Below are positions 54,612 to 63,485 of a stretch of 64,000 bases of DNA, in pieces. Where the stretch lies: the NCBI GenBank assembly GCA_001513075.1, contig LFSE01000115.1, positions 5,090-69,089 on the forward strand, read 5' to 3'. This DNA comes from Clostridiales bacterium DTU074. Lineage in GTDB: Bacteria; Bacillota; Clostridia; Caldicoprobacterales; Caldicoprobacteraceae. The notes under the pieces were generated by a model that did not search any database, was not told the origin of the DNA, and was given only the letters and a program-made list of their open reading frames with translations. Position 1 is the stretch's first letter. Every line of letters starts with the position of its first letter. The position numbers and the translations under genes are program-made.

Positions 54612-55180
54612 ACGATATCCACCCTTTCGAATACGGATTTAAGCCTCTGAGTGTCGTAATTCATTATTCTGAGCAGTTCCCTGCCAACTTTTATGACATA
54701 TGCTCTCGGATCGGTTTGAAGCCGGGCAGTTGTCCTTATAACCGCTGCCGTTAACTCTTCTCCATTACCCGAAGGGTCGTTGAGAGTTTTATCCAGATAA
54801 TTTAGGTACTGGGATATGGTCAACACCTCAAGATCATCGGCTTCCTCCACCGGCAGATGGAGCCCCGGGTGGGAAGGGGGATAATAGGGATGATATCGGC
54901 CCGCCTCTTCATAACCCACGACCACACATGAAAATTCAGTGCGAAGCAGCTCGAATATCTGGGGCTGCTCCATTTTAAGCTCCTCCAGTGATTTGAAAAA
55001 CGCCTTGGCCTTGCTTACACCATCCATACTCCCGGTATACGCTCCAGACACAATACCGTATATCAATATATTCCCATCTCGAACCTTAACAAATGAACCG
55101 TATGCGGGAACCTGATCATACCTCCTGGCCTCAGCTGTAAATTCCGCCGTTGTGCTCTCAATAACCTCACCTATAGCCAT
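54608..55180 (-). CDS. HAS-barrel-like protein linked to HerA
   Basis: The 190-aa soluble protein has a beta-rich N-terminus (AIGEVIESTTAEFTAEAR, PAYGSFVKVRDGNILIYGIVSG) resembling the HAS-barrel of HerA and ATP synthase subunits. A helical remainder includes LEVLTISQYLNYLDKTLND. It likely belongs to the HerA complex, as an adaptor or loading factor, by operon context only. The second of two tandem ATGs is chosen (AAAGGGG 6 nt upstream). It overlaps herA by 4 nt and follows nurA by 16 nt. Confidence 0.6.
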   Translation of the reverse strand: MAIGEVIESTTAEFTAEARRYDQVPAYGSFVKVRDGNILIYGIVSGAYTGSMDGVSKAKAFFKSLEELKMEQPQIFELLRTEFSCVVVGYEEAGRYHPYYPPSHPGLHLPVEEADDLEVLTISQYLNYLDKTLNDPSGNGEELTAAVIRTTARLQTDPRAYVIKVGRELLRIMNYDTQRLKSVFERVDIV

Positions 55181-55196
55181 CATATTCCCCTTTCCG

Positions 55197-56381
55197 TCAG
55201 AAGATTCTTGTTCGCTTGCGAAGCTCCTTGCTGGTCACTCGACAGGGAAGCCCATGTCTTATGAATTGCCCTTCCACCAATCGGAAAAAAGCCTCTCGCT
55301 CTTCTCCCCTAACCACGGCAAAATGATGGGCTTCCTGAAGGGCCACCGGATATCCCATTCCCTTCTGTGCCTGATTATAAACCACCCAATGCAGCCTATC
55401 CAGCAGCTCCCTGTTTTCCAGCACATAGTCGGGCGCTTCCACCCTGGCTATTTCACTGCCCACATTTATATAAAAGAAGCCTATGCGATAGGGCGGCCAT
55501 TCATGCTTTGGAAGAATATTTATGCCCCCGTAAAAACACACCGATCTCTCACCGGGGTTAAGAATATCCTTAAACAGAGCGGTATCCCTCAGCCCTTCCA
55601 TTTCCCGACAAGGGGCTTTCGGTTCATTGCGGTATTCACAGCTCACGCAGTTCATGACCGGTTGGGTACAGTCGCCCGCCCGCAGGGTATTGATGACCAG
55701 CGCGGTCCGGGAACCGGATATGTACCCCGCCACCGGAATTCCCAGCCTTTCACCTGTTTCAAAAACATCTACATAGTTGGGAGCGGTAAAACCGCCTATA
55801 TCTTTCTTGGCAGAGCCCGCCCTGTCCCACGACGCAAGGGTGCCGTCCAAAAGAGCCACAGCCGGGCTCCCGTCCCTGCAGTGATTTATAAGCAGCTCAT
55901 TAAGCTGCCTGGCTTCCATCCTGGAACGCTTCTCGGCCAAATCTTCCCCTTGCACGAGAAAATTCTCACCATTCCCCTGCACGTACAGATCCTCATCCTT
56001 ATAAAAAAGAAAGGGTAAACTGTCCATCAACGGAGGCTCGCCGGTACCATAGTGCAAAACTACCCTGCCTATATTGATCACGTAACACAGCACAATTTCA
56101 TGGGTATCAACGTCAATCTGAGAACCGTCCACGGCCATAACGGTGTGGGAAGCAAAACTTCCGGGAAGTGGGAAAGCATCATCTATCCTGCCCTGAGGAA
56201 AAGCCACAAAAAAATGACGGCTATCTGAATTGATTTTTTCCATAAAGCGGCTGAAATTTTTCCGATACTCATCCAAAGCCTTTAATGCTGCGGCCTCTTT
56301 TTGATTATAACTCTGAATATCCTGTTTACGCTGAAGCGCCATATCAGCCAGTTGAATGCCTAATTTTCCTAAGTCCAGCAT
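55197..56381 (-). CDS. nurA: NurA-domain nuclease with four-cysteine cluster
   Basis: NurA is an RNase H-like 5'-3' nuclease that works with HerA. The 394-aa product has the metal-site aspartates in VMAVDGSQID (D85) and ALLDGTLA (D179), and a C-terminal IGFFYINVGSEIARVEAP...YPVALQEAHHFAVV typical of the domain. Residues 238-258 hold C-x6-C-x2-C-x9-C (C238, C245, C248, C258), not part of the usual NurA core. The start MLDLGKLG at 56381 has AGGGGAG about 7 nt upstream. It is the first gene of the resection operon. Confidence 0.85.
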   Translation of the reverse strand: MLDLGKLGIQLADMALQRKQDIQSYNQKEAAALKALDEYRKNFSRFMEKINSDSRHFFVAFPQGRIDDAFPLPGSFASHTVMAVDGSQIDVDTHEIVLCYVINIGRVVLHYGTGEPPLMDSLPFLFYKDEDLYVQGNGENFLVQGEDLAEKRSRMEARQLNELLINHCRDGSPAVALLDGTLASWDRAGSAKKDIGGFTAPNYVDVFETGERLGIPVAGYISGSRTALVINTLRAGDCTQPVMNCVSCEYRNEPKAPCREMEGLRDTALFKDILNPGERSVCFYGGINILPKHEWPPYRIGFFYINVGSEIARVEAPDYVLENRELLDRLHWVVYNQAQKGMGYPVALQEAHHFAVVRGEEREAFFRLVEGQFIRHGLPCRVTSKELRKRTRIF

Positions 56382-56484
56382 ATAAATCTCCCCTGATGCC
56401 TTTACAAATATTTCGATCAACACAATTCTTTAATATTATGGTCCATTAAGGAAAAACAAATCAGAAATTAGCAAATATGTATAA

Positions 56485-57087
56485 TCATTGAAAAGTTTCA
56501 ACCTTCATTATTAGATGGTCAGCCCGCTTCAAGAGCTGCTGTTTTTCCAATGATCTCGCTATTATCCGTTTTGCCCGGTATATTCTGGATTTTACAGTGC
56601 CTATCTTTATATTGAGCAGCCTGGCTATATCTTCATAACTAAAATTATGATAATATCGCAGTATGATAACCTGTTGGTAGCATTTATCAAGTTCTCTACT
56701 GATAATATTTATAATTATTCTCCTGATTTCTCTCTCTTCCAACACATCAAGCAGATCTTTATCCCATATCTCTTTATGAAAACAACTGAAATCATTGATC
56801 GATAAGAGCTTATTCTGTTTTTTTAGCTGGGCGAAGGCACAATTTTTCACAATGGCTATCATCCATTGAACAATTCTATCCAAATGTTTTAGCTGATCCA
56901 TTTTATTGTAAACCCTAATAAAAGCTTCATGAACAGCATCTTCAGCAAGGACCTTGTTTCGTAATATACAGTAGGCACAGCGGTAAGCCATATCATAATA
57001 ATTTTTATATAAATTATACAACACAAGGTTTTTATCCTTTATCAATTCCTCCACCCTGCCTTCACAACTCTGATTATATTTTACCAT
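56485..57087 (-). CDS. ECF-like sigma-70 factor
   Basis: The 200-aa product shows region 2 (NKVLAEDAVHEAFIRVYNKMDQ with RIVQWMIAIVKNCAF) and region 4 (YQQVIILRYYHNFSYEDIARLLNIKIGTVKSRIYRAKR). It has no adjacent anti-sigma gene, unlike the pair at 47-49 kb. The ribosome site is weak (GGAG 13 nt upstream), so the start is uncertain. Targets are unknown; the nearby envelope genes or the resection operon are possible but unsupported. Confidence 0.88.
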   Translation of the reverse strand: MVKYNQSCEGRVEELIKDKNLVLYNLYKNYYDMAYRCAYCILRNKVLAEDAVHEAFIRVYNKMDQLKHLDRIVQWMIAIVKNCAFAQLKKQNKLLSINDFSCFHKEIWDKDLLDVLEEREIRRIIINIISRELDKCYQQVIILRYYHNFSYEDIARLLNIKIGTVKSRIYRAKRIIARSLEKQQLLKRADHLIMKVETFQ

Positions 57088-57486
57088 ACTTTTATATGAA
57101 CTCCAAAATATTTATAATTCATCTATTGATTTATTCGGACAAGCCTGATTTAAAGAATTATAGCGTAAATTGAACTGAAAAATGGTATATTGTATTATTT
57201 ATCCGATTTATTTTAAATGTTTATTTTATATCAATTCTGTGATATGATTAAATCAAATGTTGCAGCGTTCGCGGTGAACCGTGTTTTTATCCCGTAATAA
57301 ACAATAAATATATTATAAAATATTGTAATAATAAAACCCTTCAAATGAGTGGAATGATCCATGGATACCGGAAAAGAATGGTTCTATATTTGTATTAATT
57401 ATTATTAAATATAATCGGAAGGTTATCTTTTCAAGGTGGAAACACACGGAGCAATATTATGTTAGCAACGTAAAAGGAGTGAAAGC
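57088..57486. other. AT-rich intergenic region between divergent genes
   Basis: Nearly 400 bp strongly AT-rich, with promoters for the sigma gene (minus) and glycosyltransferase gene (plus) presumably inside. A TATAAT on the minus strand lies about 60 nt before the sigma start. A small CGGT-GA-ACCG stem with a T-run occurs at about 57272-57290. I see no small gene. Confidence 0.5.
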
Positions 57487-58671
57487 ATGGGCTCACCCGT
57501 TAAAGAAAAATGCAACGTGCTTATCATCACCGCCTGCTACGGCGCTGGCCATTATCAAGTTTCCAATGCTCTGGCACTGATGATAAAGCAGTTGCGTCCT
57601 GACTGGAATGTAGAAATACGCGATTTCCTGAACTATACAAAACCTTTCATAAAGCATGCCCTATTGTTCGGCTACCAGCAGGTTATCAAACACTTTGCCA
57701 ATGGATACAAATGGTACTATCAGGCCACCAGCCAGTTGAGCCCCAATTCGAAGCTGCGGCAGATAGTAAACCGCGTAGGAAGCGAAAAACTGCTGGAAGC
57801 TATTCAAAGCCTTTCTCCTGATATAGTTGTCTGCACCTTCCCCAATCCAGCCGGAATAGTATCTCACCTAAAATCCTGCGGTTGCATTGACATGCCACTG
57901 GTTACCGTTATTACGGATGTTGCATTCCACAATCAATGGCTCCATCCTTTCATGGATGCATATATACTGGCAGCCGATATTGTTGCTAAACATCTGAAGA
58001 GAAAAGGTGTGCCTTCACAAAAGCTTTACGTAACCGGCATCCCCTTACGCCCGGAATTTTCAGTTGCATGCCACAGCCCGACCATCTGGAAAGATTACGA
58101 TATCAGCCCGGATCTTTTTACCCTGATGACCATGGGAGGCGGCTGCGGCCTGCTTGCCGGAATAGAAGACATATTCCATGAGCTTGCAAGCATGGATCTT
58201 CCCATGCAGATCCTGGCAATAACGGGAACAAATCAGGCTTTGGCTAAAAAGCTGGAAACCATAGCCAAATCTTCAAGAATCCCGATCCGGGTAATGGGAT
58301 TTGTAGACAATGTTGCCCAGCTCATGGAGATATCGGATCTTCTGCTTACAAAAGCCGGAGGCGTAACGGTGTTTGAAGCCCTTGCCAAGAGGCTGCCCAT
58401 GATTATATATAAACCCCTGCCTGGACATGAAAGGAACAATGCCCGCTTTTTGCTCAAACATAATGCAGCCATACAGGCAAAGACAAAGGAGCAGGTCATT
58501 GACACTGTTATAAGGTGTATAAACGACCCCACCATATTAGACAAAGTGAAAAAAAACATGGATGGCATCGCTAAACCTTTCGCCGCCAGAGATGCAGCCA
58601 GCATTATAATTGATATGGCTGAGAATTACCGCAAAAGCAAAAATCAAGCCAAAATATATACGGTATCATAA
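57487..58671 (+). CDS. UgtP/MGDG-synthase-family glycosyltransferase
   Basis: The 394-aa GT28-type enzyme related to processive diacylglycerol glucosyltransferases has NVLIITACYGAGHYQVSNAL (MGDG synthase N-domain), VTVITDVAFHNQWLHPFMDAYIL, GIPLRPEF, and the nucleotide-sugar site TKAGGVTVFEALAKRLPMI....PGHERNNARFL. It probably transfers a sugar to a membrane lipid at the inner face of the membrane; donor and acceptor are not defined. AAAGGAG precedes the ATG by 7 nt. A polysaccharide deacetylase and a YkoP-like gene follow on the same strand. Confidence 0.88.
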   Translation: MGSPVKEKCNVLIITACYGAGHYQVSNALALMIKQLRPDWNVEIRDFLNYTKPFIKHALLFGYQQVIKHFANGYKWYYQATSQLSPNSKLRQIVNRVGSEKLLEAIQSLSPDIVVCTFPNPAGIVSHLKSCGCIDMPLVTVITDVAFHNQWLHPFMDAYILAADIVAKHLKRKGVPSQKLYVTGIPLRPEFSVACHSPTIWKDYDISPDLFTLMTMGGGCGLLAGIEDIFHELASMDLPMQILAITGTNQALAKKLETIAKSSRIPIRVMGFVDNVAQLMEISDLLLTKAGGVTVFEALAKRLPMIIYKPLPGHERNNARFLLKHNAAIQAKTKEQVIDTVIRCINDPTILDKVKKNMDGIAKPFAARDAASIIIDMAENYRKSKNQAKIYTVS

Positions 58672-58826
58672 TTCCTTTCAAGTATAGCGGCATTTAGCTT
58701 ATTGCAGGTTGCCGTCCCGGATTTCGTCATCAACAAATCCATACAATAGCTTTAAACGGGAAAAATCGTCAAAGGCATCAATACGATAGAAAAAACGTGG
58801 TAATATCGGAGAGGAATGGGAAAACT

Positions 58827-59540
58827 ATGCGGGAACAGCTGATGAGCGCTATAGGTATCATAATTTTATTTTTCATTCTCTATTGTGTTATACCCAATTA
58901 CTGGGCCCGAAACCACTCCAGGGCTGTTGTCCGCACGGGAGATAGCAAAAGCTCGTATATCGCCCTTACTTTTGATGATGGCCCAAACCCCGAATATACT
59001 CCAAAACTACTGGATATCTTAAAGGAACACGGTGTTAAGGCCACCTTTTTTGTTGTGGGCAAAAATGCAAAGCAATATCCCCACATACTCCGCCGAATCC
59101 ACTCGGAGGGACATCTTGTGGGATGTCATTCATATTCACACCGTCATGCCTGGCTGTTGTCGCCCATGAGCACTATCCGGGATTTAAAACAGGTATATAA
59201 AATACTAGAAGATGAATTGAAACAACTCCCCGGCTGGTATCGCCCCCCTTGGGGTATGTTTAACCTGCTTACCCTATTGGCCGCTAAAAAAATGGGACTG
59301 AAAACAGCCTATTGGTCTATTGAAGCCCAGGACTGGGAAAGTAAAACCACTCCGCAGCATATCTATAACACTGTTATATCCCGCGCTAAAGGCGGCTCCA
59401 TAATCGTGCTCCACGACAGCGGCGGAGCTACCGGAGCACCGGCAAGAACTCTGGAAGCACTCCCTTCGATAATAAGCGCATTAAAGCAAAAGGGTTACAA
59501 ATTTGTAACCCTTGAAAAAATGAAAGGAGATGGGCAATGA
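58827..59540 (+). CDS. Polysaccharide deacetylase (NodB-domain), membrane anchored
   Basis: The 237-aa product has an N-terminal membrane anchor (residues about 6-24, IGIIILFFILYCVIPN), then a carbohydrate esterase 4 domain: LTFDDGPNP (catalytic and metal Asp), HLVGCHSYSHRH (metal HxxxH), WYRPPWG and IIVLHDSGG. It would remove N-acetyl groups from peptidoglycan or another extracellular glycan. The start is weakly defined: ATG 58827 has GAGAGG 12 nt upstream; a GTG at 58797 has no site. Its stop overlaps the start of the next gene (ATGA). Confidence 0.9.
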   Translation: MREQLMSAIGIIILFFILYCVIPNYWARNHSRAVVRTGDSKSSYIALTFDDGPNPEYTPKLLDILKEHGVKATFFVVGKNAKQYPHILRRIHSEGHLVGCHSYSHRHAWLLSPMSTIRDLKQVYKILEDELKQLPGWYRPPWGMFNLLTLLAAKKMGLKTAYWSIEAQDWESKTTPQHIYNTVISRAKGGSIIVLHDSGGATGAPARTLEALPSIISALKQKGYKFVTLEKMKGDGQ

Positions 59541-60097
59541 TAAAAAGACTGATCGTGCCCGTATTTGTTTTATGGGAAAAAATCTACTCATGGATATACA
59601 GAATACGCATAGTGGAAAATTCGCCATACAAGTTGCTGCGAATAGCAATCCACCCCTACAGGGGAGAACCCCTCCCTCTGGAGGAGAATACTTACGTGCA
59701 GCCCGGCGATTATGTGGCTGAACTCCACATATCAAACATCGCCATAGCACGGGGTAAGGTAGGCAGCGTGACTGTGGCTTCCGATATCCATTTGCTGCCT
59801 CTGTTTCGGGAAGAATTGCGCAACCTTGCCAGGCTGATTCGCCAAGACAAACTGGACCCACGCGTAAAAGCTCTGTGGGGTGTCACCCTCTTTGGCCCCG
59901 GGGTAAGGCGGTTAGGTTTTTTAGTACGCCCCCTGCCGGCGGGCAAAAACACCGCAAGGCTCAGGGGCTGGATGCGCTTCCTCCGCTGGGTGTTCTCACC
60001 TCCCACAGCCAAAAAACCTTCCAAAACCAGTACCGCCCGGCAGCCCATGGAATTCTGGATATCAACTCAACAGTTCATTGAAAAGTACAAAGATTGA
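59537..60097 (+). CDS. YkoP-like protein, unknown function
   Basis: The 186-aa product has a membrane-proximal N-terminus (IKRLIVPVFVLWEKIYSWIYRI) and a middle with ENTYVQPGDYVAELHISN and SVTVASDIHLLPLF. VKALWGVTLFGPGVRRLGFLVRPLPAG comes next and the tail is basic. The pattern and the pairing with a UgtP-like glycosyltransferase recall B. subtilis YkoP, also of unknown function. It starts on the ATGA overlap with the deacetylase gene and ends base-to-base with the convergent CARDB-like gene, with no terminator between them. Confidence 0.6.
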   Translation: MIKRLIVPVFVLWEKIYSWIYRIRIVENSPYKLLRIAIHPYRGEPLPLEENTYVQPGDYVAELHISNIAIARGKVGSVTVASDIHLLPLFREELRNLARLIRQDKLDPRVKALWGVTLFGPGVRRLGFLVRPLPAGKNTARLRGWMRFLRWVFSPPTAKKPSKTSTARQPMEFWISTQQFIEKYKD

Positions 60098-61942
60098 TTA
60101 CTGCTGCGAAGGAGCTTTGGGTTTTAGGGTTTTTCTCTTTCGGAAGAAGGGCAGCGAATCCCTAACTATATAGAGTAGTGCTCCGGCTATCAACACGATT
60201 AAGAATATTACGACAATTAGCACCGTCTTAAGAAGGGTAATCTTGCCTTCGCTATCCCTGCCGCCTTCTTGCGACTCCTGCAGCCCCACCGTGATTTCAA
60301 AGGGCTGGCTGGTAAATTCAAGAGCATTGCCCTCCGGATCCTCAGCCTTGACCAATACAGTGAAAGTCTCGGTTTCCTCCACACCAAGGTGAGAAAGGGT
60401 AAAAGTTTCCTCTTGCCCCGGGCTGAGGGTCAGCACGCTTCCCATGGGGATATTCCTTTCCTTGATGAAAACCTCCAAATTGCTCAGAACAACATCGCCA
60501 TCATTTTTTATAACACAGGTAACCTTAACGGATCCGGCTTCTTCAAGGCTGGGAGGATCAAAGGTAACATCAATGGATAAATGGGGATTTCTACCGCTTC
60601 CAACGGCAGGAATAAACCATTCATCGGCTTCAAAACGATAGCTTTCTCCGGTACTTTCATCCTTTGCCGTTACAACTGTTTTGCTTACTATTCCATCTTC
60701 ATCCATCTCTTCCTGTACAGTAAAGGTCTTCTCCTCGCCGGGCGCCAATTTATCAAAGGAAGCAACGTTCCCAAGCTCGGGTTCATCCACCACAACATCC
60801 ACCAGCGCAATATTTCCCGTGTTTTTAATCGTATAATTCAGAGTTACAATATCCCCGGGAGCGGCTTCTTCGGGTTCAAAATCCCTTATTATCTCCACAT
60901 TGGCCTGTGCTTTCTTTACAGTAAAATTATAGGTTGCGGTAACCTTTTGGGCACCGTCTTCAGGTGTGCCGCTGCAGACAATTTTATACTCCTTATCGGG
61001 GCTAATCCTTGCCTTATATTCAGCCTTCGTCTCCTGCCCGGGAAGCAGCTGAACTATTTCAAAAAACACATTGCCGTTCCAGTCGGAACACTGTACATTG
61101 ATTAAAGCCACGTTCCCCGAATTCTTAATCTGCAGCCTTATGTTTACCTCTTCTTCGGAGGAAATATGTGATTTATCCACACTTCCCGTCACTTCCAGTG
61201 AATAGACTGGTTCTTTCTCCTGGACCTCCACCTTAACCTTGGCGTTCGGCATCTCCTGCGTAATTTCATCCGTCATACCGGTAGGATCCTTGCATTTCAA
61301 AATAATATGACTTTCAGTGGTATTCTGAAGCCTGAAATACTTGGTAAGGGTTTTCGCCTTCCCTGGCTCCAGTACCGGAATCCTTCCAATCTCGCCAAGC
61401 TTGCTGTCAATCACTACAACATCCAATAACGGCACATTGGATGTGGATTCTACAACGGCCGTGTATTGGACCTCTTCATCCTTTTTCACCTTCCCGGATA
61501 CATTGGCCTTATAATTCACCTTAAACCCTACATTAATTATAACTTCCTCGCCTTCGTCCAAACTAATCCATTGATCTTCACCCAGTATCTGGTACTCCAC
61601 TGAATATCGGATGAAGCCGTAAATGGCATTTTGTTCCTCACCGGCAAAAGATATGCTTTCCCCGGCAGGAACACTTTTTTCGGTAACGGTAACATGCCTG
61701 GCCAGCTGCTGCTTATTGGCATCCAACAGCTGTTCGGTTACGCGTATACGGGCAATTTCCTTGTCTGAACCGTTTTCCATGCTATAAATTACCTGGAATC
61801 TGTATCCAGTATCGGAAGAATAAATATTTAAATCGGCATCAAAGCTTATCTGGCCTTCTGCTAGCACCACCGTATTAAATTTCAGCATTTGCAAAATCAA
61901 TATCAATACCATGGATAGCACAAGCCACGTTTTTTTTCGCAT
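60098..61942 (-). CDS. Exported, membrane-anchored protein with CARDB/DUF11-like Ig repeats
   Basis: The 614-aa product has a signal peptide (KKTWLVLSMVLILILQMLKFNTVVLA) and four to five beta-sandwich repeats of the CARDB/alpha-galactosidase NEW3 kind (IKNSGNVALINVQCSD; IKNTGNIALVDVVVDEP; IKNDGDVVLSNLEVF). A C-terminal membrane helix (LLKTVLIVVIFLIVLIAGALLYIV) and a basic tail follow. The repeats should lie outside the cell, tethered by the C-terminal helix. The role is unknown, probably envelope scaffolding or adhesion. It follows the TPM gene by 40 nt; GGAGGGAG precedes the ATG. Confidence 0.8.
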   Translation of the reverse strand: MRKKTWLVLSMVLILILQMLKFNTVVLAEGQISFDADLNIYSSDTGYRFQVIYSMENGSDKEIARIRVTEQLLDANKQQLARHVTVTEKSVPAGESISFAGEEQNAIYGFIRYSVEYQILGEDQWISLDEGEEVIINVGFKVNYKANVSGKVKKDEEVQYTAVVESTSNVPLLDVVVIDSKLGEIGRIPVLEPGKAKTLTKYFRLQNTTESHIILKCKDPTGMTDEITQEMPNAKVKVEVQEKEPVYSLEVTGSVDKSHISSEEEVNIRLQIKNSGNVALINVQCSDWNGNVFFEIVQLLPGQETKAEYKARISPDKEYKIVCSGTPEDGAQKVTATYNFTVKKAQANVEIIRDFEPEEAAPGDIVTLNYTIKNTGNIALVDVVVDEPELGNVASFDKLAPGEEKTFTVQEEMDEDGIVSKTVVTAKDESTGESYRFEADEWFIPAVGSGRNPHLSIDVTFDPPSLEEAGSVKVTCVIKNDGDVVLSNLEVFIKERNIPMGSVLTLSPGQEETFTLSHLGVEETETFTVLVKAEDPEGNALEFTSQPFEITVGLQESQEGGRDSEGKITLLKTVLIVVIFLIVLIAGALLYIVRDSLPFFRKRKTLKPKAPSQQ

Positions 61943-61982
61943 AGTTCTCCCTCCACCTTAACTTTTTACTTCTCCTCCTTAT

Positions 61983-62804
61983 CTACCAACTGCGGGAGCT
62001 TCCGCCGCCTCCAGCGCTGCCTCCGCCGCCCCCAAAGCTGCCACCACCAAAGCCGCCAAATCCGCCGCCGCTTCTTCTATTATGGTCAAAAGGCCCTCTT
62101 CGCCTGCCTCTTACCGAGGAGCGCAGAAGCATCATGGTTATTGCGCCCTTGAATAAAGATGTATCCAAAATTATTAGCACTACGATAATTATAAGCGCTA
62201 TGACAAAAGGAAGAATAGAATCATCTTCATCCGCAGTTTGCTCTGCAGGCAGCATGCCATCTTCTGTCAGCCTCTCACTCCCAACCAATCTGTCGGTATA
62301 TCCGTATTCCATATAGATTTCATTTACTATCGCATTAAATCCCGCAACTATTCCCTGACCATATTCACCATTCCGAAAATGGGGTACCATATATCGATCC
62401 TGTATTCTGCCGGTTTTTCCGTCGGTAAGCACCCCTTCTAGGCCATAACCCACCTCAATCCGCGACTGTCGTCCTTCGACATCCACAAATATAAGAACGC
62501 CGTTATCTTTTTCCTTTTGGCCGATCCCCCATCGCCTGAACAGCTCCAGGGTGTATTCCTCCAGGGAGTCACCGTCAATACCCGCCATGGTTACCACAAC
62601 CACTTGGGCGGTGGTGACATCCTCCAACTCTTCCGCTACCCTCCGAATGTGGTCCTCCGCTTCGGTATCCATCACTTGTGCAAAATCATTTACATAAAAA
62701 TCGTCGGTGGGTTCCGGATAGTTCTCAACCACCATACAAGCAGCCAGCAACAGTATGACAAGCCATAACAAAACGGTTAACTTTACACGTTTTATCTGTT
62801 TCAT
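61983..62804 (-). CDS. TPM-domain membrane protein with glycine-rich tail
   Basis: The 273-aa product has an N-terminal signal (LTVLLWLVILLLAACMVV, a possible lipobox LLAAC) and a TPM domain (VYVNDFAQ-like FYVNDFAQVM, TAQVVVVTMAGIDGDSLEEYTLELFRRWGIG, DNGVLIFVDVEGRQSRIEVGYGLEGVLTDGKTGRI). A second membrane helix (ILPFVIALIIIVVLIILD) and a C-terminal glycine/serine-rich tail follow. TPM proteins often pair with LemA, as here. The function is unsettled; roles in photosystem or membrane quality control are described in other groups. ATG 62804 is preferred; TTG 62831 and a GTG between are possible and would overlap lemA. Confidence 0.87.
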   Translation of the reverse strand: MKQIKRVKLTVLLWLVILLLAACMVVENYPEPTDDFYVNDFAQVMDTEAEDHIRRVAEELEDVTTAQVVVVTMAGIDGDSLEEYTLELFRRWGIGQKEKDNGVLIFVDVEGRQSRIEVGYGLEGVLTDGKTGRIQDRYMVPHFRNGEYGQGIVAGFNAIVNEIYMEYGYTDRLVGSERLTEDGMLPAEQTADEDDSILPFVIALIIIVVLIILDTSLFKGAITMMLLRSSVRGRRRGPFDHNRRSGGGFGGFGGGSFGGGGGSAGGGGSSRSW

Positions 62805-62820
62805 TTTCGTCAACACCTTA

Positions 62821-63396
62821 TTAATCTCCAAACAGATCGCCTACATCGGGAGCCTGCCGGGCATCTTCAGAAGCCTCAAAATATTGTACTCTATCAAAGC
62901 CAAATATACCGGCAATTATGTTTGTAGGAAATCTCCTGATGGCTGTATTATAGCTTCGGGCCGCTTCATTATAGTCCCGCCTGGCAACCGCAATTCTGTT
63001 TTCGGTTCCGGCCAGCTCATCCTGCAGTTGTATAAAATTCTCGTTGGCTTTAAGCTCGGGATAATTCTCCACTATGGCCAGCAGCCTCGATAAAGCGCTT
63101 GTAACTTCGGCATCAGCCTGAGCCATATCTTCAACGGTAGTTGCACCTGCCAGCTTGGACCTGGCTTCGGATACCTGGGTAAACACCTCCGATTCATGGG
63201 CGGCATATTGCTTGACTGTCTCCACCAAATTTGGAATCAGATCATTCCGCCTTTGAAGCTGATTATCTATCTGGCTCCAAGCCGTTTGCACCAATTCGCT
63301 TTTAACCACCAATCCGTTATATCCGCTTATACCCCAAATTACTAACAACACGAGTACAGCAATTATACCAACAACAATTTTGGTTGATTTTTTCAT
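62821..63396 (-). CDS. lemA: LemA family membrane protein
   Basis: The 191-aa product has a short N-terminal tail, one membrane helix (VVGIIAVLVLLVIWGISGYNGLV) and a long helical bundle with the family block WSQIDNQLQRRNDLIPNLVETVKQYAAHE. It ends AVARRDYNEAARSYNTAIRRFPTNIIAG. Its function is unknown although widely conserved. ATG 63396 has GGGGG 7 nt upstream. It heads a lemA-TPM-CARDB-like operon. Confidence 0.94.
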   Translation of the reverse strand: MKKSTKIVVGIIAVLVLLVIWGISGYNGLVVKSELVQTAWSQIDNQLQRRNDLIPNLVETVKQYAAHESEVFTQVSEARSKLAGATTVEDMAQADAEVTSALSRLLAIVENYPELKANENFIQLQDELAGTENRIAVARRDYNEAARSYNTAIRRFPTNIIAGIFGFDRVQYFEASEDARQAPDVGDLFGD

Positions 63397-63485
63397 AAAC
63401 TTACCCCCAAACAAATTAATGACGCCGTATAACCATAGACATACTCTGATAACATGAGCCCCTGGTCTCGGCTGATTTCTATATT

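Noticed and set aside
55152-56018. A 288-codon plus-strand frame opposite nurA.
   Set aside because: Antisense shadow; the minus-strand frame carries nuclease motifs and operon context.
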